Assembly (NCBI GenBank): GCA_027067955.1 | Contig: JAMOUW010000023.1 | Coordinates: 1-45,777, forward strand | Direction of reading: 5' to 3' | DNA from: Thermaceae bacterium | GTDB lineage: Bacteria > Deinococcota > Deinococci > Deinococcales > Marinithermaceae | DNA: 45,777 nt | Part shown: piece by piece, positions 27,468-36,222 of the stretch | Layout of the letters: every line of letters begins with the position of its first letter | How positions within the stretch are numbered: position 1 is the first letter of the stretch | Translations under genes and position numbers: made by a program | The notes under the pieces: model-generated | What the model saw: only the letters and a program-made list of their open reading frames with translations | What the model was told of the DNA's origin: nothing | Database searches by the model: none

Positions 27468-29291
27468 ATGGGGGTTTCACGTGAAACCTATGACGTGGTC
27501 GTGATTGGCGGTGGTCATGCGGGAATCGAGGCGGCCGCGGCCGCCGCACGCCTCGGCGCGCGGGTCGGGCTGCTTACCGGTGATCCTGCACGCATAGGTT
27601 TGATGCCCTGCAACCCCGCGATAGGCGGCCCGGGAAAGAGCCAGCTTGTTCACGAACTGGTGGCACTTGGAGGATTGATGGGGAAGCTGGCTGATGTGTC
27701 GGCTATACATACCAGGGTTCTTAATCGCTCGAAAGGTCCCGCGGTGCGCAGCTTGCGTGTACAGACAGATCGGGATGCTTATGCTGCGGCCGCTCGGGAA
27801 ACTATCGAAAGAATACCGGGTATACGGATAATCAGGGGCGAAGCTACCGAACTTTTGCTGCGCGGGGATAGGGTTTCCGGGGTACTTACCGCCGACGGGC
27901 GCGCCTTCGGTGTGGCGGCAGTTGTACTGGCGGCGGGCACTTTTTTGCGGGGCTTGATCTGGTACGGGCTGCAGAGCAGACCCGCCGGCCGTCAGGGCGA
28001 GCCGCCGGCCAGGCTGCTAACAGATGCCATAAGCGCACTGGGGCACAAGACCATGCGGCTTAAGACCGGTACCCCGCCGCGAATACTGGCCCGCAGTATC
28101 GATTTTGCATCCCTGACGGAAGTGCCCGCGGACGATCCTGCGGGTAGTTTTACCGGAGCGCCGGGTCCGCACGCGTCCGCGACGCCCACCTGGATTACCA
28201 GAACTCAGGCGCTGACCCATGAACTGATAACCGCCAATCTGCACGTGTCCCCGCTCTATGCTGGCAAAATTGACGCGGTGGGCCCCCGTTACTGCCCTTC
28301 GATAGAGGACAAGGTGGTCCGCTTCGCTGACAAGGAAAGCCACCTGCTTTTCGTTGAACCGGACGGCTTGAAAACTTCCGAAGTGTATCTGCAGGGGTTT
28401 TCCTCCAGTTTGCCACCGGCAGTTCAGGAGAAGATGGTACGCTCTTTGCCGGGGTTTGCACGCGCGGTCGTGCAGCGTTACGCCTACGCGGTCGAGTACG
28501 ACGCCTTTGACCCCAGGGAGCTCACCCCGGGTTTGATGTCACGCCATGCACCGGGTCTCTTCCTAGCTGGGCAGGTAAACGGAACTTCCGGCTACGAGGA
28601 GGCGGCTGTACAGGGTTTGCTGGCGGGGTTAAATGCTGCCAGATTCGCTGCCGGGTCGGAGGAGGTTTCCATACGCCCCGATCAAGGATACATCGGCGTG
28701 CTTATCGACGATCTGGTCACCCGCGGGGTGGACGAACCCTACCGGATGATGACCAGCAGAGTGGCGCTGCGTTTGTTGTTGCGAGGCGACAACGCCGACG
28801 AAAGGCTCGTGCCGCTGGCGGCCGAGTGGGGTTTACGTTCCCGGGCCGATGCCGAGAAGGTTGCCAGAAAGTACGCGCGGGTGGCGACAGAGCTGGCGCG
28901 CCTGGCAGGGGAAAGGATCGATGGTGTCACTGCCCTAAGGTGGTTGCGCAGACCGGGCGCTACGCTGGAGGAGGCCTGGCAACGCGTGGGCGGCCCGATG
29001 ATCGAGCTGAGTCCGGAGGAGACCGAGCAGGTGGAGATAAGGGCGAAGTACGCTGGATATATAGAGCGGCAGGATCGCCTGCGCCAGCGCTCCGGAGAGC
29101 TGTCCGCCTACCTAATTCCGTCGGGGCTGGATTTCCGGCAGGTGCACAACCTGTCGCGCGAGGCGGTGGAGAAACTGTCGCTCCGGCGTCCGGCTAGCCT
29201 GGCGGAGGCGGCGCGGATACCAGGATTGCGGGAATCGGAAATTACCGCGTTGCTGGTGCACATCAAGCGAACCGGCAGGGGGCCTGCGTGA
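27468..29291 (+). CDS. mnmG: tRNA uridine-34 carboxymethylaminomethyl enzyme MnmG (GidA)
   Basis: 607 residues. With MnmE it makes the cmnm5U34 modification of tRNA wobble uridines using FAD, NADH and methylene-THF or glycine. Visible: FAD-binding VVIGGGHAGIEAA (11-23), the conserved cysteine region LMPCNPAIGG (46-55), LNRSKGPAVRSLR, LKTGTPPRI, a second catalytic-cysteine region YCPSIEDKVVRF and GQVNGTSGYEEAAVQGL. A parS site forms codons 3-7. An in-frame ATG two codons upstream is an alternative start. The stop overlaps rsmG (GTGA). Confidence 0.96.
   Translation: MGVSRETYDVVVIGGGHAGIEAAAAAARLGARVGLLTGDPARIGLMPCNPAIGGPGKSQLVHELVALGGLMGKLADVSAIHTRVLNRSKGPAVRSLRVQTDRDAYAAAARETIERIPGIRIIRGEATELLLRGDRVSGVLTADGRAFGVAAVVLAAGTFLRGLIWYGLQSRPAGRQGEPPARLLTDAISALGHKTMRLKTGTPPRILARSIDFASLTEVPADDPAGSFTGAPGPHASATPTWITRTQALTHELITANLHVSPLYAGKIDAVGPRYCPSIEDKVVRFADKESHLLFVEPDGLKTSEVYLQGFSSSLPPAVQEKMVRSLPGFARAVVQRYAYAVEYDAFDPRELTPGLMSRHAPGLFLAGQVNGTSGYEEAAVQGLLAGLNAARFAAGSEEVSIRPDQGYIGVLIDDLVTRGVDEPYRMMTSRVALRLLLRGDNADERLVPLAAEWGLRSRADAEKVARKYARVATELARLAGERIDGVTALRWLRRPGATLEEAWQRVGGPMIELSPEETEQVEIRAKYAGYIERQDRLRQRSGELSAYLIPSGLDFRQVHNLSREAVEKLSLRRPASLAEAARIPGLRESEITALLVHIKRTGRGPA
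27473..27488. promoter_or_regulatory. parS site 1 (in mnmG codons 2-7)
   Basis: A perfect 16-bp palindrome with the core GTTTCACGTGAAAC, the ParB-binding consensus. It encodes VSRET at the MnmG N-terminus and lies about 1.4 kb from oriC. Confidence 0.9.
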
Positions 29292-29830
29292 AGGATCCTT
29301 ACGAGAGCTATGCCGAATTACTGCAGCGGTACGCCGCCAGTGCCAACCTGATATCGCCGCGGGTGCTCGAGAGACTGCCGCAGCACCTGGAAACGGCGCG
29401 GGCTTACGGCGCGTTGATACCCCCGGGGGCGCGGGTGCTGGACGTCGGTTCCGGCGCGGGTTTGCCTGGGATACCGCTGGCCATACACCGGCCTGACATA
29501 GAGCTGATCCTGGCGGAAAGGCGCGCAAAGCGGGCTGCCTTTCTGGACCTGGCAGTAAGCAGCCTGGGCCTGAGAAACGTGCGCGTGTACAATGGCGACG
29601 TGCAGAAGTGGGAAGGCAGGGCGGCATATGTAACTGCCCAGGCGGTGGCCCCATTTGACGAGGTTTACCGTCTCGTGGCCCATGCGGCCGATTATCCGCT
29701 TACCCTGATCGCCCGCAAGGGCCCGGGATGGCGCAAAGAGGCGGAAAGGTTGGGCGCAGCGGTGTTTCACGTGAAACAACTGGGTCCACAGGCGGAGCTG
29801 GTAGCCTTGCGGTTGGAGGGTCCGCGTTGA
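29288..29830 (+). CDS. rsmG: 16S rRNA G527 N7-methyltransferase RsmG (GidB)
   Basis: 180 residues, short for the family (about 205-250). Methylates G527 of 16S rRNA with SAM. The SAM-binding loop LDVGSGAGLPGIPLA spans 51-65, and AERRAKRAAFLDLA (about 76-89) is the usual next motif. The following region is reduced: the acidic RAEE-type motif is replaced by NGDVQKW and SRAVAP by AQAVAP. GTG start overlapping the mnmG stop. A parS site forms part of its C-terminal codons (VFHVKQ). Activity is likely but the shortening is worth noting. Confidence 0.92.
   Translation: MKDPYESYAELLQRYAASANLISPRVLERLPQHLETARAYGALIPPGARVLDVGSGAGLPGIPLAIHRPDIELILAERRAKRAAFLDLAVSSLGLRNVRVYNGDVQKWEGRAAYVTAQAVAPFDEVYRLVAHAADYPLTLIARKGPGWRKEAERLGAAVFHVKQLGPQAELVALRLEGPR
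29763..29778. promoter_or_regulatory. parS site 2 (in the rsmG 3' end)
   Basis: TGTTTCACGTGAAACA, an exact 16-bp palindromic parS, encoding FHVK in RsmG, 49 bp before the parA start. Confidence 0.95.
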
Positions 29831-30585
29831 AGAGGATAGGAGTGGTGAACCAGAAGGGCGGGGTGGGCAAGACCACGACCGCGGTCAATCTGGCTACCTA
29901 TCTGGCGCTCCTGGATCGTCGCGTCTTGCTGGTCGATCTCGACCCCCAGGGCAATGCCACCTCGGGGCTGGGGGTAGATCCGGGGCCGCCGGGGACCGGA
30001 GCGGCGGCGGTGTTGCTCGATGACGCGGACCCCAGGACGCAGAAGATCCACCTGGACAGCTACGGTCTGGACCTGCTGCCCGCGGGGGAAGGGCTGGTGG
30101 CCGCAACCGCCGAACTGCTCGACGACCCCTTTCGCCTGCGTAACAGCTTGGCCGCTTTGGACGGTGAATACGACTTTATTCTCTACGACGCCCCGCCCAG
30201 TTTGGGACCGTTGACGATAAACGTTCTAACGGCCGCCGAAGGGTTGATAGTGCCGCTGCAAACCGAGTACTACGCCCTCGAGGGGATTGCCCGTTTGGTG
30301 GAAACGGTGGAAAAGGTGCGCTCTGCCTTGAACCCGCCTTTGCGGATCGTGGGAATCGTACTCACGATGTACGACGGCCGTACCCTGCTCTCGCAGCAGG
30401 TGGAGCAAAACGCCCGCGAGCACTTCGGCGACCGTGTTTTCAAAACCGTGATACCGCGAAGCGTGCGCCTTTCCGAGGCGCCCAGCTACGGTGAACCGAT
30501 AGCCAGGTACGCGCCCACGTCCACGGGGGCGCAGGCCTACGGGCGCTTGGCGGCGGAGGTGATACGACGTGTCGAAAAAGACTAG
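29827..30585 (+). CDS. parA: Chromosome partitioning ATPase ParA (Soj)
   Basis: 252 residues. A deviant-Walker ATPase that works with ParB and parS to segregate origins and, as Soj, controls DnaA. Visible: KGGVGKTT (10-17) with the signature lysines, VDLDPQGNATSGLG (about 37-50) and the Walker B-like DFILYDAPPSLG. The TTG at 29827 is chosen because it overlaps the rsmG stop (TTGA) and gives the compact KRIGVVNQKGG N-terminus of Soj proteins; an upstream start would add 33 residues that overlap rsmG. Cotranscribed with parB. Confidence 0.95.
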   Translation: MKRIGVVNQKGGVGKTTTAVNLATYLALLDRRVLLVDLDPQGNATSGLGVDPGPPGTGAAAVLLDDADPRTQKIHLDSYGLDLLPAGEGLVAATAELLDDPFRLRNSLAALDGEYDFILYDAPPSLGPLTINVLTAAEGLIVPLQTEYYALEGIARLVETVEKVRSALNPPLRIVGIVLTMYDGRTLLSQQVEQNAREHFGDRVFKTVIPRSVRLSEAPSYGEPIARYAPTSTGAQAYGRLAAEVIRRVEKD

Positions 30586-31387
30586 AGGGCTGGGTCGCGG
30601 GCTGGACGCCCTGCTGCCGAAGACAGGGGGGCACCCCACCCGCCTGCCCCTGGCGCTAATAAGACCCAATCCCGACCAGCCCCGGCGTTACTTCGATGAA
30701 GAGGCGCTGGCCGAGCTGGCGGCATCGATAAAGAAGCAGGGGCTCTTACAGCCGTTGCTGGTACGCCCGCGGGGCGAGGGATACGAGCTCGTAGCCGGGG
30801 AGCGGCGCTACCGCGCGGCGCAGATGGCGGGGTTGGCCGAGGTGCCGGTGGTGGTGCGCGAGCTCGACGACCGCACCGCGCTCGAACTGGCGCTGGTTGA
30901 GAATCTACAGCGTGAGGACCTGAACCCGCTGGAGGAGGCCCAGGGCTACCAGCGGCTGGTGGACATGGGCTACTCCCAGGCGGAGATAGCGGAGGCGGTG
31001 GGGAAAGCCCGCAGTACCGTTACCAACTCCCTGCGCCTGCTGCAGCTCGATGAGGCCGGACGCGATGCCCTGCTCGAGGGCAATATCAGCGCCGGGCATG
31101 CTCGCGCCCTGTTGATGGCGCCGCCGGAGGAAAGGCCTGCGCTGCTCAAACGGATGGTGCAGGAGGGCCTCTCGGTGCGTCAGGCCGAACGCCTGGCGAG
31201 CCGTCCCAGGAAGAAATCCGCTTCCTCCCGCCGCGAGGAGCCCTACGCGGAGCTGGCGCGCGACCTGGCCCGGCAGCTGGGTATGAAGGTGCGATTCACC
31301 GCCGAGGGCAGGGGGCGTTTGGAGATATATTATTATTCCGAAGAAGAGCTTAACGCGCTGCTCGAGCGCCTGGGCTATCAGGGCTAG
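30569..31387 (+). CDS. parB: Chromosome partitioning protein ParB (Spo0J)
   Basis: 272 residues. CTPase clamp that loads at parS and spreads along DNA. Visible: the N-terminal ParA-stimulating basic segment (KKTRGLGRGLDALL), the CTP-binding GERRYRAAQMAG (about 75-86) and ENLQREDLNPLEEAQGY, the helix-turn-helix YSQAEIAEAVGKARSTVTNSL in pieces (SQAEIAEAVGKARS), and a C-terminal dimerisation segment. GTG start inside the parA end (17 bp overlap). Both parS sites are within 3.2 kb. Confidence 0.96.
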   Translation: MSKKTRGLGRGLDALLPKTGGHPTRLPLALIRPNPDQPRRYFDEEALAELAASIKKQGLLQPLLVRPRGEGYELVAGERRYRAAQMAGLAEVPVVVRELDDRTALELALVENLQREDLNPLEEAQGYQRLVDMGYSQAEIAEAVGKARSTVTNSLRLLQLDEAGRDALLEGNISAGHARALLMAPPEERPALLKRMVQEGLSVRQAERLASRPRKKSASSRREEPYAELARDLARQLGMKVRFTAEGRGRLEIYYYSEEELNALLERLGYQG

Positions 31388-31416
31388 ACGCACCGCGCGG
31401 AACCGTATCGTATCTC

Positions 31417-31441
31417 GCCTGAGCGCGTGCAGCGCTCAGGC
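31417..31441 (+). terminator. Terminator of the mnmG-rsmG-parA-parB operon
   Basis: GCCTGAGCGC and GCGCTCAGGC form a perfect 10-bp stem with loop GTGCA, followed by TTTCATT, 29 bp after parB. Confidence 0.75.
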
Positions 31442-31478
31442 TTTCATTCCGGTCCGCTGGCGGTTAAACGGCAATCCC

Positions 31479-33524
31479 TCAGCGTAGCGGCAGCCGCACC
31501 GAGCCGTCCCTGTCAGCGCGCAGAACCCGCACCTTCCAGGTGGAAAGCAGGTTCAGAACCCGCCGGTCGGGATGGCCAAAGGCGTTCTTTCCCACCCCGA
31601 TCCAGGCGAGGCGGGGGCGGTAGCGGCGCAGCAGGGTTTCCGAGGTTCCGTTTACCGCGCCGTGATGGGCGATTTTGATAACGTCCACGTGCAGCGGGGG
31701 CCAGAACCGCGCGTTCGAGGCCGGGGCATCCCCGGTGAAGAGGAGTCGCCGCCCCCGGTATTCCAGCAAAAAGACCAGGCTGCGATCGTTGTCGTCCCCG
31801 GTCGCGGCCGGGGGCGGGTGGAGAAAGCGCAGCTCGGCCCCGGCCACCCGCAAGATGCGCCCGCGCCAGGCGGTTACGAGCGGCACTCCCCGGGCGCGGG
31901 CGGCGGCGCGGATGCGGGAGTCCAGCGCGTCGCCGGGTTTGGGCGGTCCCAAGACCAGAGTTCCCACCGGCACGAGCCCCAGAAGCTCAGGCAACCCCCC
32001 GGTGTGGTCGGCGTCGGGGTGGGTGCCGATGGCGAGGTCCAGGTCGTCGACCCCCAGTGCCGCCAGGGCCCGGGCCAGCGGCCGGGCGTTCCAGTCGTGT
32101 CCGGCGTCCACGAGTATCTCTACGTTTCCGGGCAGACGCACCAGGGCGGCGTCTCCCTGACCCACGTCCAGGAACCAGACGTCGGGACGGACGCGGTCTG
32201 CCGTCGCTGCGGCGGCCAGAACGGCGGCGGCCGCCATCCCCAGAGCGGTGCGCGGCCGCAGGTGCCTGTAAGCGGCGAGCAGCAGCGGTGTCAGGGACAG
32301 GTAGTAGAGCGAGTAGCCGCTAACGTCCAGGCTGCCCCAGTGCAGGCCGGGAGCGCGCGCGAAGAAGCGGGTGCCCCGCAACAGCACCTCCGCGACCAGG
32401 TTGAAGGGGGCCGCCAGAAAATCCGCCAGCAGGGGGAGCGCGGCCTTCAAGAATCCCAGCGGCACGAGCAGCCCCACCAGGGGGAGCAGCAGCAGATTGG
32501 CCAGCGGGCTGGCGAGCGGAAGGTAGTGGAAACGGTCGAGCACGAGCGGCAGCGTGGCGGCCTGCGCCGCCAGGGTTATGCCCAGGGATCCCCACAGCCA
32601 GGCCCGCCAGCGGGGCCGCTGCGGCAGCAGGGGCAGTATCAGCGCGATGCCGAGAACCGCCAGGTAGGAGAGCTGAAAAGAAAGATTCCATATGGAATAG
32701 GGTGCGAGGGCGAGATGAAGACCAAGCGCCAGTACGAGCAGCGCCGGTAACGGTACGTCTACGAGCCCGGCGCTCCGCGCCAGCAACCACACCGCCGCCA
32801 TCAGCGCCGCCCGGAAAAGCGACGGCGTGGGCCCCACGAGAGCCAGATAGCCGAGCAGCAACGCCAATGCCGCCAGGAAGCGCAGCCTTCCCAGAGGGAG
32901 CGCGGCGAGCAAAAAGAAACCCGTCAGTATGCCCACGTGCAAGCCTGACAGGGCCAGGGCGTGGGCGAGGCCGGCTTTGCGAAAGGCGTCTTCGTCGTCG
33001 CCCAGGGCCGTTCGTTCTCCCAGGGTGAGCGCTCGGGCCAGTCCCGCGGCCTCCGGCGTGAGCCCGCGCAGCAGGTTGCCACGTACCCTGTCGCGCAGAC
33101 CCCGCGGGAAAGGGCGCTGTTCCAGCACCTGCACGTCACGCAGTTCGGCCTGTATGCCCAGGCCACGCAGCCACGTTCGCCTGTCGAAGCCGCCGGGCAG
33201 GCGGGGGCCGGGAGGTCGCGCCACCACGCCGCGCACGCGCACCCGGCCGTCGGCTACCAGCGGATACGTATGCAAAAAAATGGGGCCGCGGGTGCTGTGC
33301 AGTACCCCGGAACGCAGCTCGCCGCTGAGCAACACCCTCTTTCCGATGCTTTCCGCCCAAGGGTCACCCGGCAGCAAGCAGCGGGCTATGACCAGTGCCA
33401 GGCCGAGGGCGAAGGGCGCGCGTATTTTTCCTGGGAGAAAGGGCAGAACCAGAACCCCCGCGGCCGACCACGGCCCGAACAGCGCGGCCAGTAGCGCTCC
33501 GGCGGCAAAGGCATAGGGCGTCAC
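31479..33524 (-). CDS. comEC: DNA internalisation protein ComEC/Rec2
   Basis: 681 residues. The inner-membrane channel for single-stranded DNA uptake in natural transformation. An N-terminal soluble part (about 50-170) is followed by the multi-helix Competence domain (about 175-420, with ALSGLHVGI) and a C-terminal metallo-beta-lactamase-like domain with WFLDVGQGDAALV, GTHPDADHTGG and KIAHHGAVNG. The metal ligands H, D and H are intact. Start overlaps the comEA stop (ATGA). Natural competence is typical of Thermales and fits the traces of gene exchange at the right end. Confidence 0.95.
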   Translation of the reverse strand: MTPYAFAAGALLAALFGPWSAAGVLVLPFLPGKIRAPFALGLALVIARCLLPGDPWAESIGKRVLLSGELRSGVLHSTRGPIFLHTYPLVADGRVRVRGVVARPPGPRLPGGFDRRTWLRGLGIQAELRDVQVLEQRPFPRGLRDRVRGNLLRGLTPEAAGLARALTLGERTALGDDEDAFRKAGLAHALALSGLHVGILTGFFLLAALPLGRLRFLAALALLLGYLALVGPTPSLFRAALMAAVWLLARSAGLVDVPLPALLVLALGLHLALAPYSIWNLSFQLSYLAVLGIALILPLLPQRPRWRAWLWGSLGITLAAQAATLPLVLDRFHYLPLASPLANLLLLPLVGLLVPLGFLKAALPLLADFLAAPFNLVAEVLLRGTRFFARAPGLHWGSLDVSGYSLYYLSLTPLLLAAYRHLRPRTALGMAAAAVLAAAATADRVRPDVWFLDVGQGDAALVRLPGNVEILVDAGHDWNARPLARALAALGVDDLDLAIGTHPDADHTGGLPELLGLVPVGTLVLGPPKPGDALDSRIRAAARARGVPLVTAWRGRILRVAGAELRFLHPPPAATGDDNDRSLVFLLEYRGRRLLFTGDAPASNARFWPPLHVDVIKIAHHGAVNGTSETLLRRYRPRLAWIGVGKNAFGHPDRRVLNLLSTWKVRVLRADRDGSVRLPLR

Positions 33525-34039
33525 GGGATCAGGTAGGGGCGCAGGCGCTCGAGCGACTTGGGGCCGATACCGGGCACCCGCAGCAGTTCGTCCAGCGAGC
33601 GATAGGGGCGGTGGGCCACGATGCGCCGGGCCAGCACGGGGCCGATGCCGGGAACGGATTCGAGCGCGCTCAGGTCCGCCGTGTTGACGTTCACCGCGGT
33701 CCGCGGTGCCCCCAGCGCCCGGGGTACGGCTTTGCCTTTGGCGGGCACCCGCAGGGTTTCCCCGTCGGCGACGGGCAGGGCCAGGTCGAGAGCCTCCGGG
33801 TCGGCGTTGCCGGCGGGCCCGCCGGCTGCGGCCAGGGCGTCAGCCACGCGGGCGCCGGGCTCGAGGGTATATACCCCCGGGGCGCGCACCGCTCCCGTTA
33901 CCGCGACGGTGGGGGCAATATCCTCTATTGCGGGTGGAGAAAACCGCACCGTGAGGTGCGGTCCGAGCCGTGCGATTCCGAGCGCCAGCACCAGCGCCAG
34001 ATAGATACCGGTAGCTAAAGTTTTGAGGCGTACCACCAT
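33521..34039 (-). CDS. comEA: ComEA-like DNA receptor with SLBB and helix-hairpin-helix domains
   Basis: 172 residues. Binds incoming double-stranded DNA at the membrane and hands it to ComEC. N-terminal membrane anchor (about 8-24), an SLBB-like segment (VTGAVRAPGVYTLEPG near 45), then a tandem helix-hairpin-helix domain: VNVNTADLSALESVPGIG (about 116-133) and LLRVPGIGPKS near the end. The start overlaps the PH-domain gene by 25 bp; a GTG one codon downstream is possible. Same operon as comEC. Confidence 0.92.
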   Translation of the reverse strand: MVVRLKTLATGIYLALVLALGIARLGPHLTVRFSPPAIEDIAPTVAVTGAVRAPGVYTLEPGARVADALAAAGGPAGNADPEALDLALPVADGETLRVPAKGKAVPRALGAPRTAVNVNTADLSALESVPGIGPVLARRIVAHRPYRSLDELLRVPGIGPKSLERLRPYLIP

Positions 34040-34740
34040 GCAGCCAGGGCTGCGCCCAGCCCGATCACGGCCGTGATGATGAGACCCATCGCGCTCGCCG
34101 GAGGGGCGATGAAGAGTTTGTAAACGGTCAGTAGCAGAACGATCAGGCTCAGAGCCTTGAGGAGCGTCACCATGGAAGGGTTTTCCTGGCCTCCGGGGGC
34201 CCCCGCGGACCCATGGGCGTGAGACCGCGTCGAGGACGGGGACTTGGGAGGGTCTATGGGAGGGGGGAGTTCGTCATCCAGGGTTTCCAGGGTCATCGGC
34301 CGCTCGTCTATGGGCGGAGAGGGTGGCGGTGGTGGGGGGGGCGGTGGTGGAGGGGGCGGGGGCGGCGGCGCAGCTTGCCGCGGCTTCGGTTCCGGGGGTC
34401 GCGGGGGCGGGGTGCGCTCGGCGGGCGGTTTGGAGAACTCACCCCGCTTCTGGCGCGCTACAAAGGTTTTTACCGATTCGAAGAAGAGGCGCAGCTCGTC
34501 TACCTGGAAACTGCGCACCGGCGCCTCTATAAGCGGAGCGTTCGCACCCATTACGACGAGTGTGCCGCCCTTGCCGCCAACAACCTTTTTGATCTCGTCC
34601 AGGCGCGCGCGCCGCACACCGGCCTCACCAATATAGAAAAGCTCGGAGCGGGTGAGGGCAAGCAGCCCGTCGGAGCCCTCGAGTTTCGAGACGACCTCGT
34701 CCTGGGTAAGCTCTCGTAGCTTATCTTGATAAGCGCTCAT
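34015..34740 (-). CDS. PH-domain membrane protein with polyproline tract
   Basis: 241 residues. An N-terminal bacterial PH-like domain (about 1-95, LLALTRSELFYIGEAGVRR) leads into a proline-rich linker that contains 16 consecutive prolines (about 126-141), an acidic segment and two C-terminal membrane helices (about 192-212 and 217-236). Topology suggests a cytoplasmic PH domain tethered by a stiff linker. Translation through the prolines should need EF-P. First gene of the comEA-comEC operon, so a competence role is possible but unproven. TAGAAT lies ten bases before the ATG. Confidence 0.8.
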   Translation of the reverse strand: MSAYQDKLRELTQDEVVSKLEGSDGLLALTRSELFYIGEAGVRRARLDEIKKVVGGKGGTLVVMGANAPLIEAPVRSFQVDELRLFFESVKTFVARQKRGEFSKPPAERTPPPRPPEPKPRQAAPPPPPPPPPPPPPPPPSPPIDERPMTLETLDDELPPPIDPPKSPSSTRSHAHGSAGAPGGQENPSMVTLLKALSLIVLLLTVYKLFIAPPASAMGLIITAVIGLGAALAAWWYASKL

Positions 34741-34819
34741 GTTACTGAATATTCTACCCGATTTGACTGTTAAGGCGCACGCGGGGCCGCGCGGTGGCCG
34801 GCCGCGGTATGGTTAAGGT

Positions 34820-35014
34820 ATGAAAGAGGTGCACTTTCGTCTGGTTACGGGTACCGACCCCGACTTGTTTCAGGAGCGGCTGAACAACGTAGTCGAAGGC
34901 CTGAGCGACGACGCCATCATCGTCGAGGTGTTGTTTTCTTCCGCCCATACCGGGCGCAACGTGGAGTTCTCGGCTCTGATCTACTACAAAGAAGTAGAGC
35001 CGTGGAAAGACTGA
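34820..35014 (+). CDS. Cse60-like small protein
   Basis: 64 residues, one compact alpha-beta unit (VHFRLVTGTDPDLFQERL then AIIVEVLFSS and FSALIYYKE). The pattern resembles the Cse60/YdcC-type small family annotated as sporulation-related in Bacillus but widespread in non-sporulating bacteria. Function unknown. TATGGT stands six bases before the ATG (34808-34813). The TPR gene starts inside its last codons (13 bp overlap). Confidence 0.7.
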   Translation: MKEVHFRLVTGTDPDLFQERLNNVVEGLSDDAIIVEVLFSSAHTGRNVEFSALIYYKEVEPWKD

Positions 35015-36213
35015 GCCCGCGCCTGCTGGGCCAGACGCCCCCGCTGCCCCCGTCACCCGGCGCCGAGTTGGTCATCTATTTGCTGGCGCGTCCCGGCTGG
35101 CGCAGCCGTGAAGAGCTGTCCAAGGTGCTCCCCGACGCCGAGCAGGCTCTGCAAGCGGTACGGGAGAGTAGCTACGGTCCTTACCTGGAAGAGGACGGGG
35201 ACCGCGTACAGCTGCGAGCGGAAAGCGACGTGCTCGCTTACTGGCAGGACGCCTATCGCGACTGGGAAAAAACATCCCGGCGCTACGGCGAGCTGGTACC
35301 GGGCTTCGAGAGTCCGTTTCCCGCGTTCCGGGACTGGCTGGAGAACGAGCGCCGGGAGATGCTACACGCGCTTTGGGGCACCGCGGTGGGGAAGGCGAAC
35401 GCCCTGCTGGACCAGGGGGCCAGGGACGCGGCGCTGGCGCTGCTGGCGGGCGCGGAGGCTGCCTATCCCCTGGAGCCAGCCGCCGCGCTAGACCTGGCCG
35501 ATTTCTACTGGCGTGCCCGCAGACCCGCGGACACGGCGCGCATAATAGAAAATGTCCTTGACGAGATACCCGACAACCAGCGCGGGCGGGCCCGGTTGAA
35601 CCTGGCCGCGGCCCGGCTGCGCGCCGGCAACGAGGAGGCGGCCCTCGCCGGGCTCAAGGAGCTCGAGGCCGAGAGCGGAAACCTGGGCTCTTGGGCGGGG
35701 GTCCACCGGGGCAGCCACGCGGTACTTACGGGCGCACCCGAGCTGGGGCTGCGGCTCGCCGAAGAGGCCTTCGCGGCCGCCGAGAAAGCCACCGACGGGG
35801 AGCTGGCCATAGCGGCGTTGATGCTGAAGGGGGAGGCGCTCACGGCGCTGGGGCGACCCAAAGAAGCGGTCCACGCCTTGGGCGAGGCGCTGGGCATTCA
35901 CGAGCTAATGGGGCGTAGTTTCTCGCCGGTGGTGCTTGCGTTGCTGGCCGAGGCTCACGCGGCCTGGGGCTATAAGGACAAGGCCCGCGAGCTGGCCGAG
36001 AAGGCATTCAAGGAGGCGCGCGCCCGGCGCGACCCCTATGCGGCCAGCCGCGCCCTCTGGGCGCTGCATCACGCCACCGGCGAGGCCGGCTACGCGGAAA
36101 TGGCCCGCCGCGAGGCAGAGCAGGCTGGGCACGAGCCCTGGCGCCGGCGGCTGCTGGAGCTGGCCCGCGATGAAGACCAGGGGGAGGCGGCGCGGGGCCG
36201 CGGCGGGGGCTAA
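35002..36213 (+). CDS. TPR/BTAD-like repeat protein
   Basis: 403 residues. After a possible winged-helix N-terminus (about 20-80, LVIYLLARPGWRSREELSKV), nearly all of the protein is alpha-helical with TPR-like pairs (for example about 128-150, 160-180, 262-290, 300-335). It resembles the transcriptional activator (BTAD) part of SARP or LuxR-type regulators but lacks an obvious ATPase domain. Likely a protein-protein scaffold or regulator. GTG start overlapping the upstream gene. Confidence 0.75.
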   Translation: MERLSPRLLGQTPPLPPSPGAELVIYLLARPGWRSREELSKVLPDAEQALQAVRESSYGPYLEEDGDRVQLRAESDVLAYWQDAYRDWEKTSRRYGELVPGFESPFPAFRDWLENERREMLHALWGTAVGKANALLDQGARDAALALLAGAEAAYPLEPAAALDLADFYWRARRPADTARIIENVLDEIPDNQRGRARLNLAAARLRAGNEEAALAGLKELEAESGNLGSWAGVHRGSHAVLTGAPELGLRLAEEAFAAAEKATDGELAIAALMLKGEALTALGRPKEAVHALGEALGIHELMGRSFSPVVLALLAEAHAAWGYKDKARELAEKAFKEARARRDPYAASRALWALHHATGEAGYAEMARREAEQAGHEPWRRRLLELARDEDQGEAARGRGGG

Positions 36214-36222
36214 AATGTTAGC

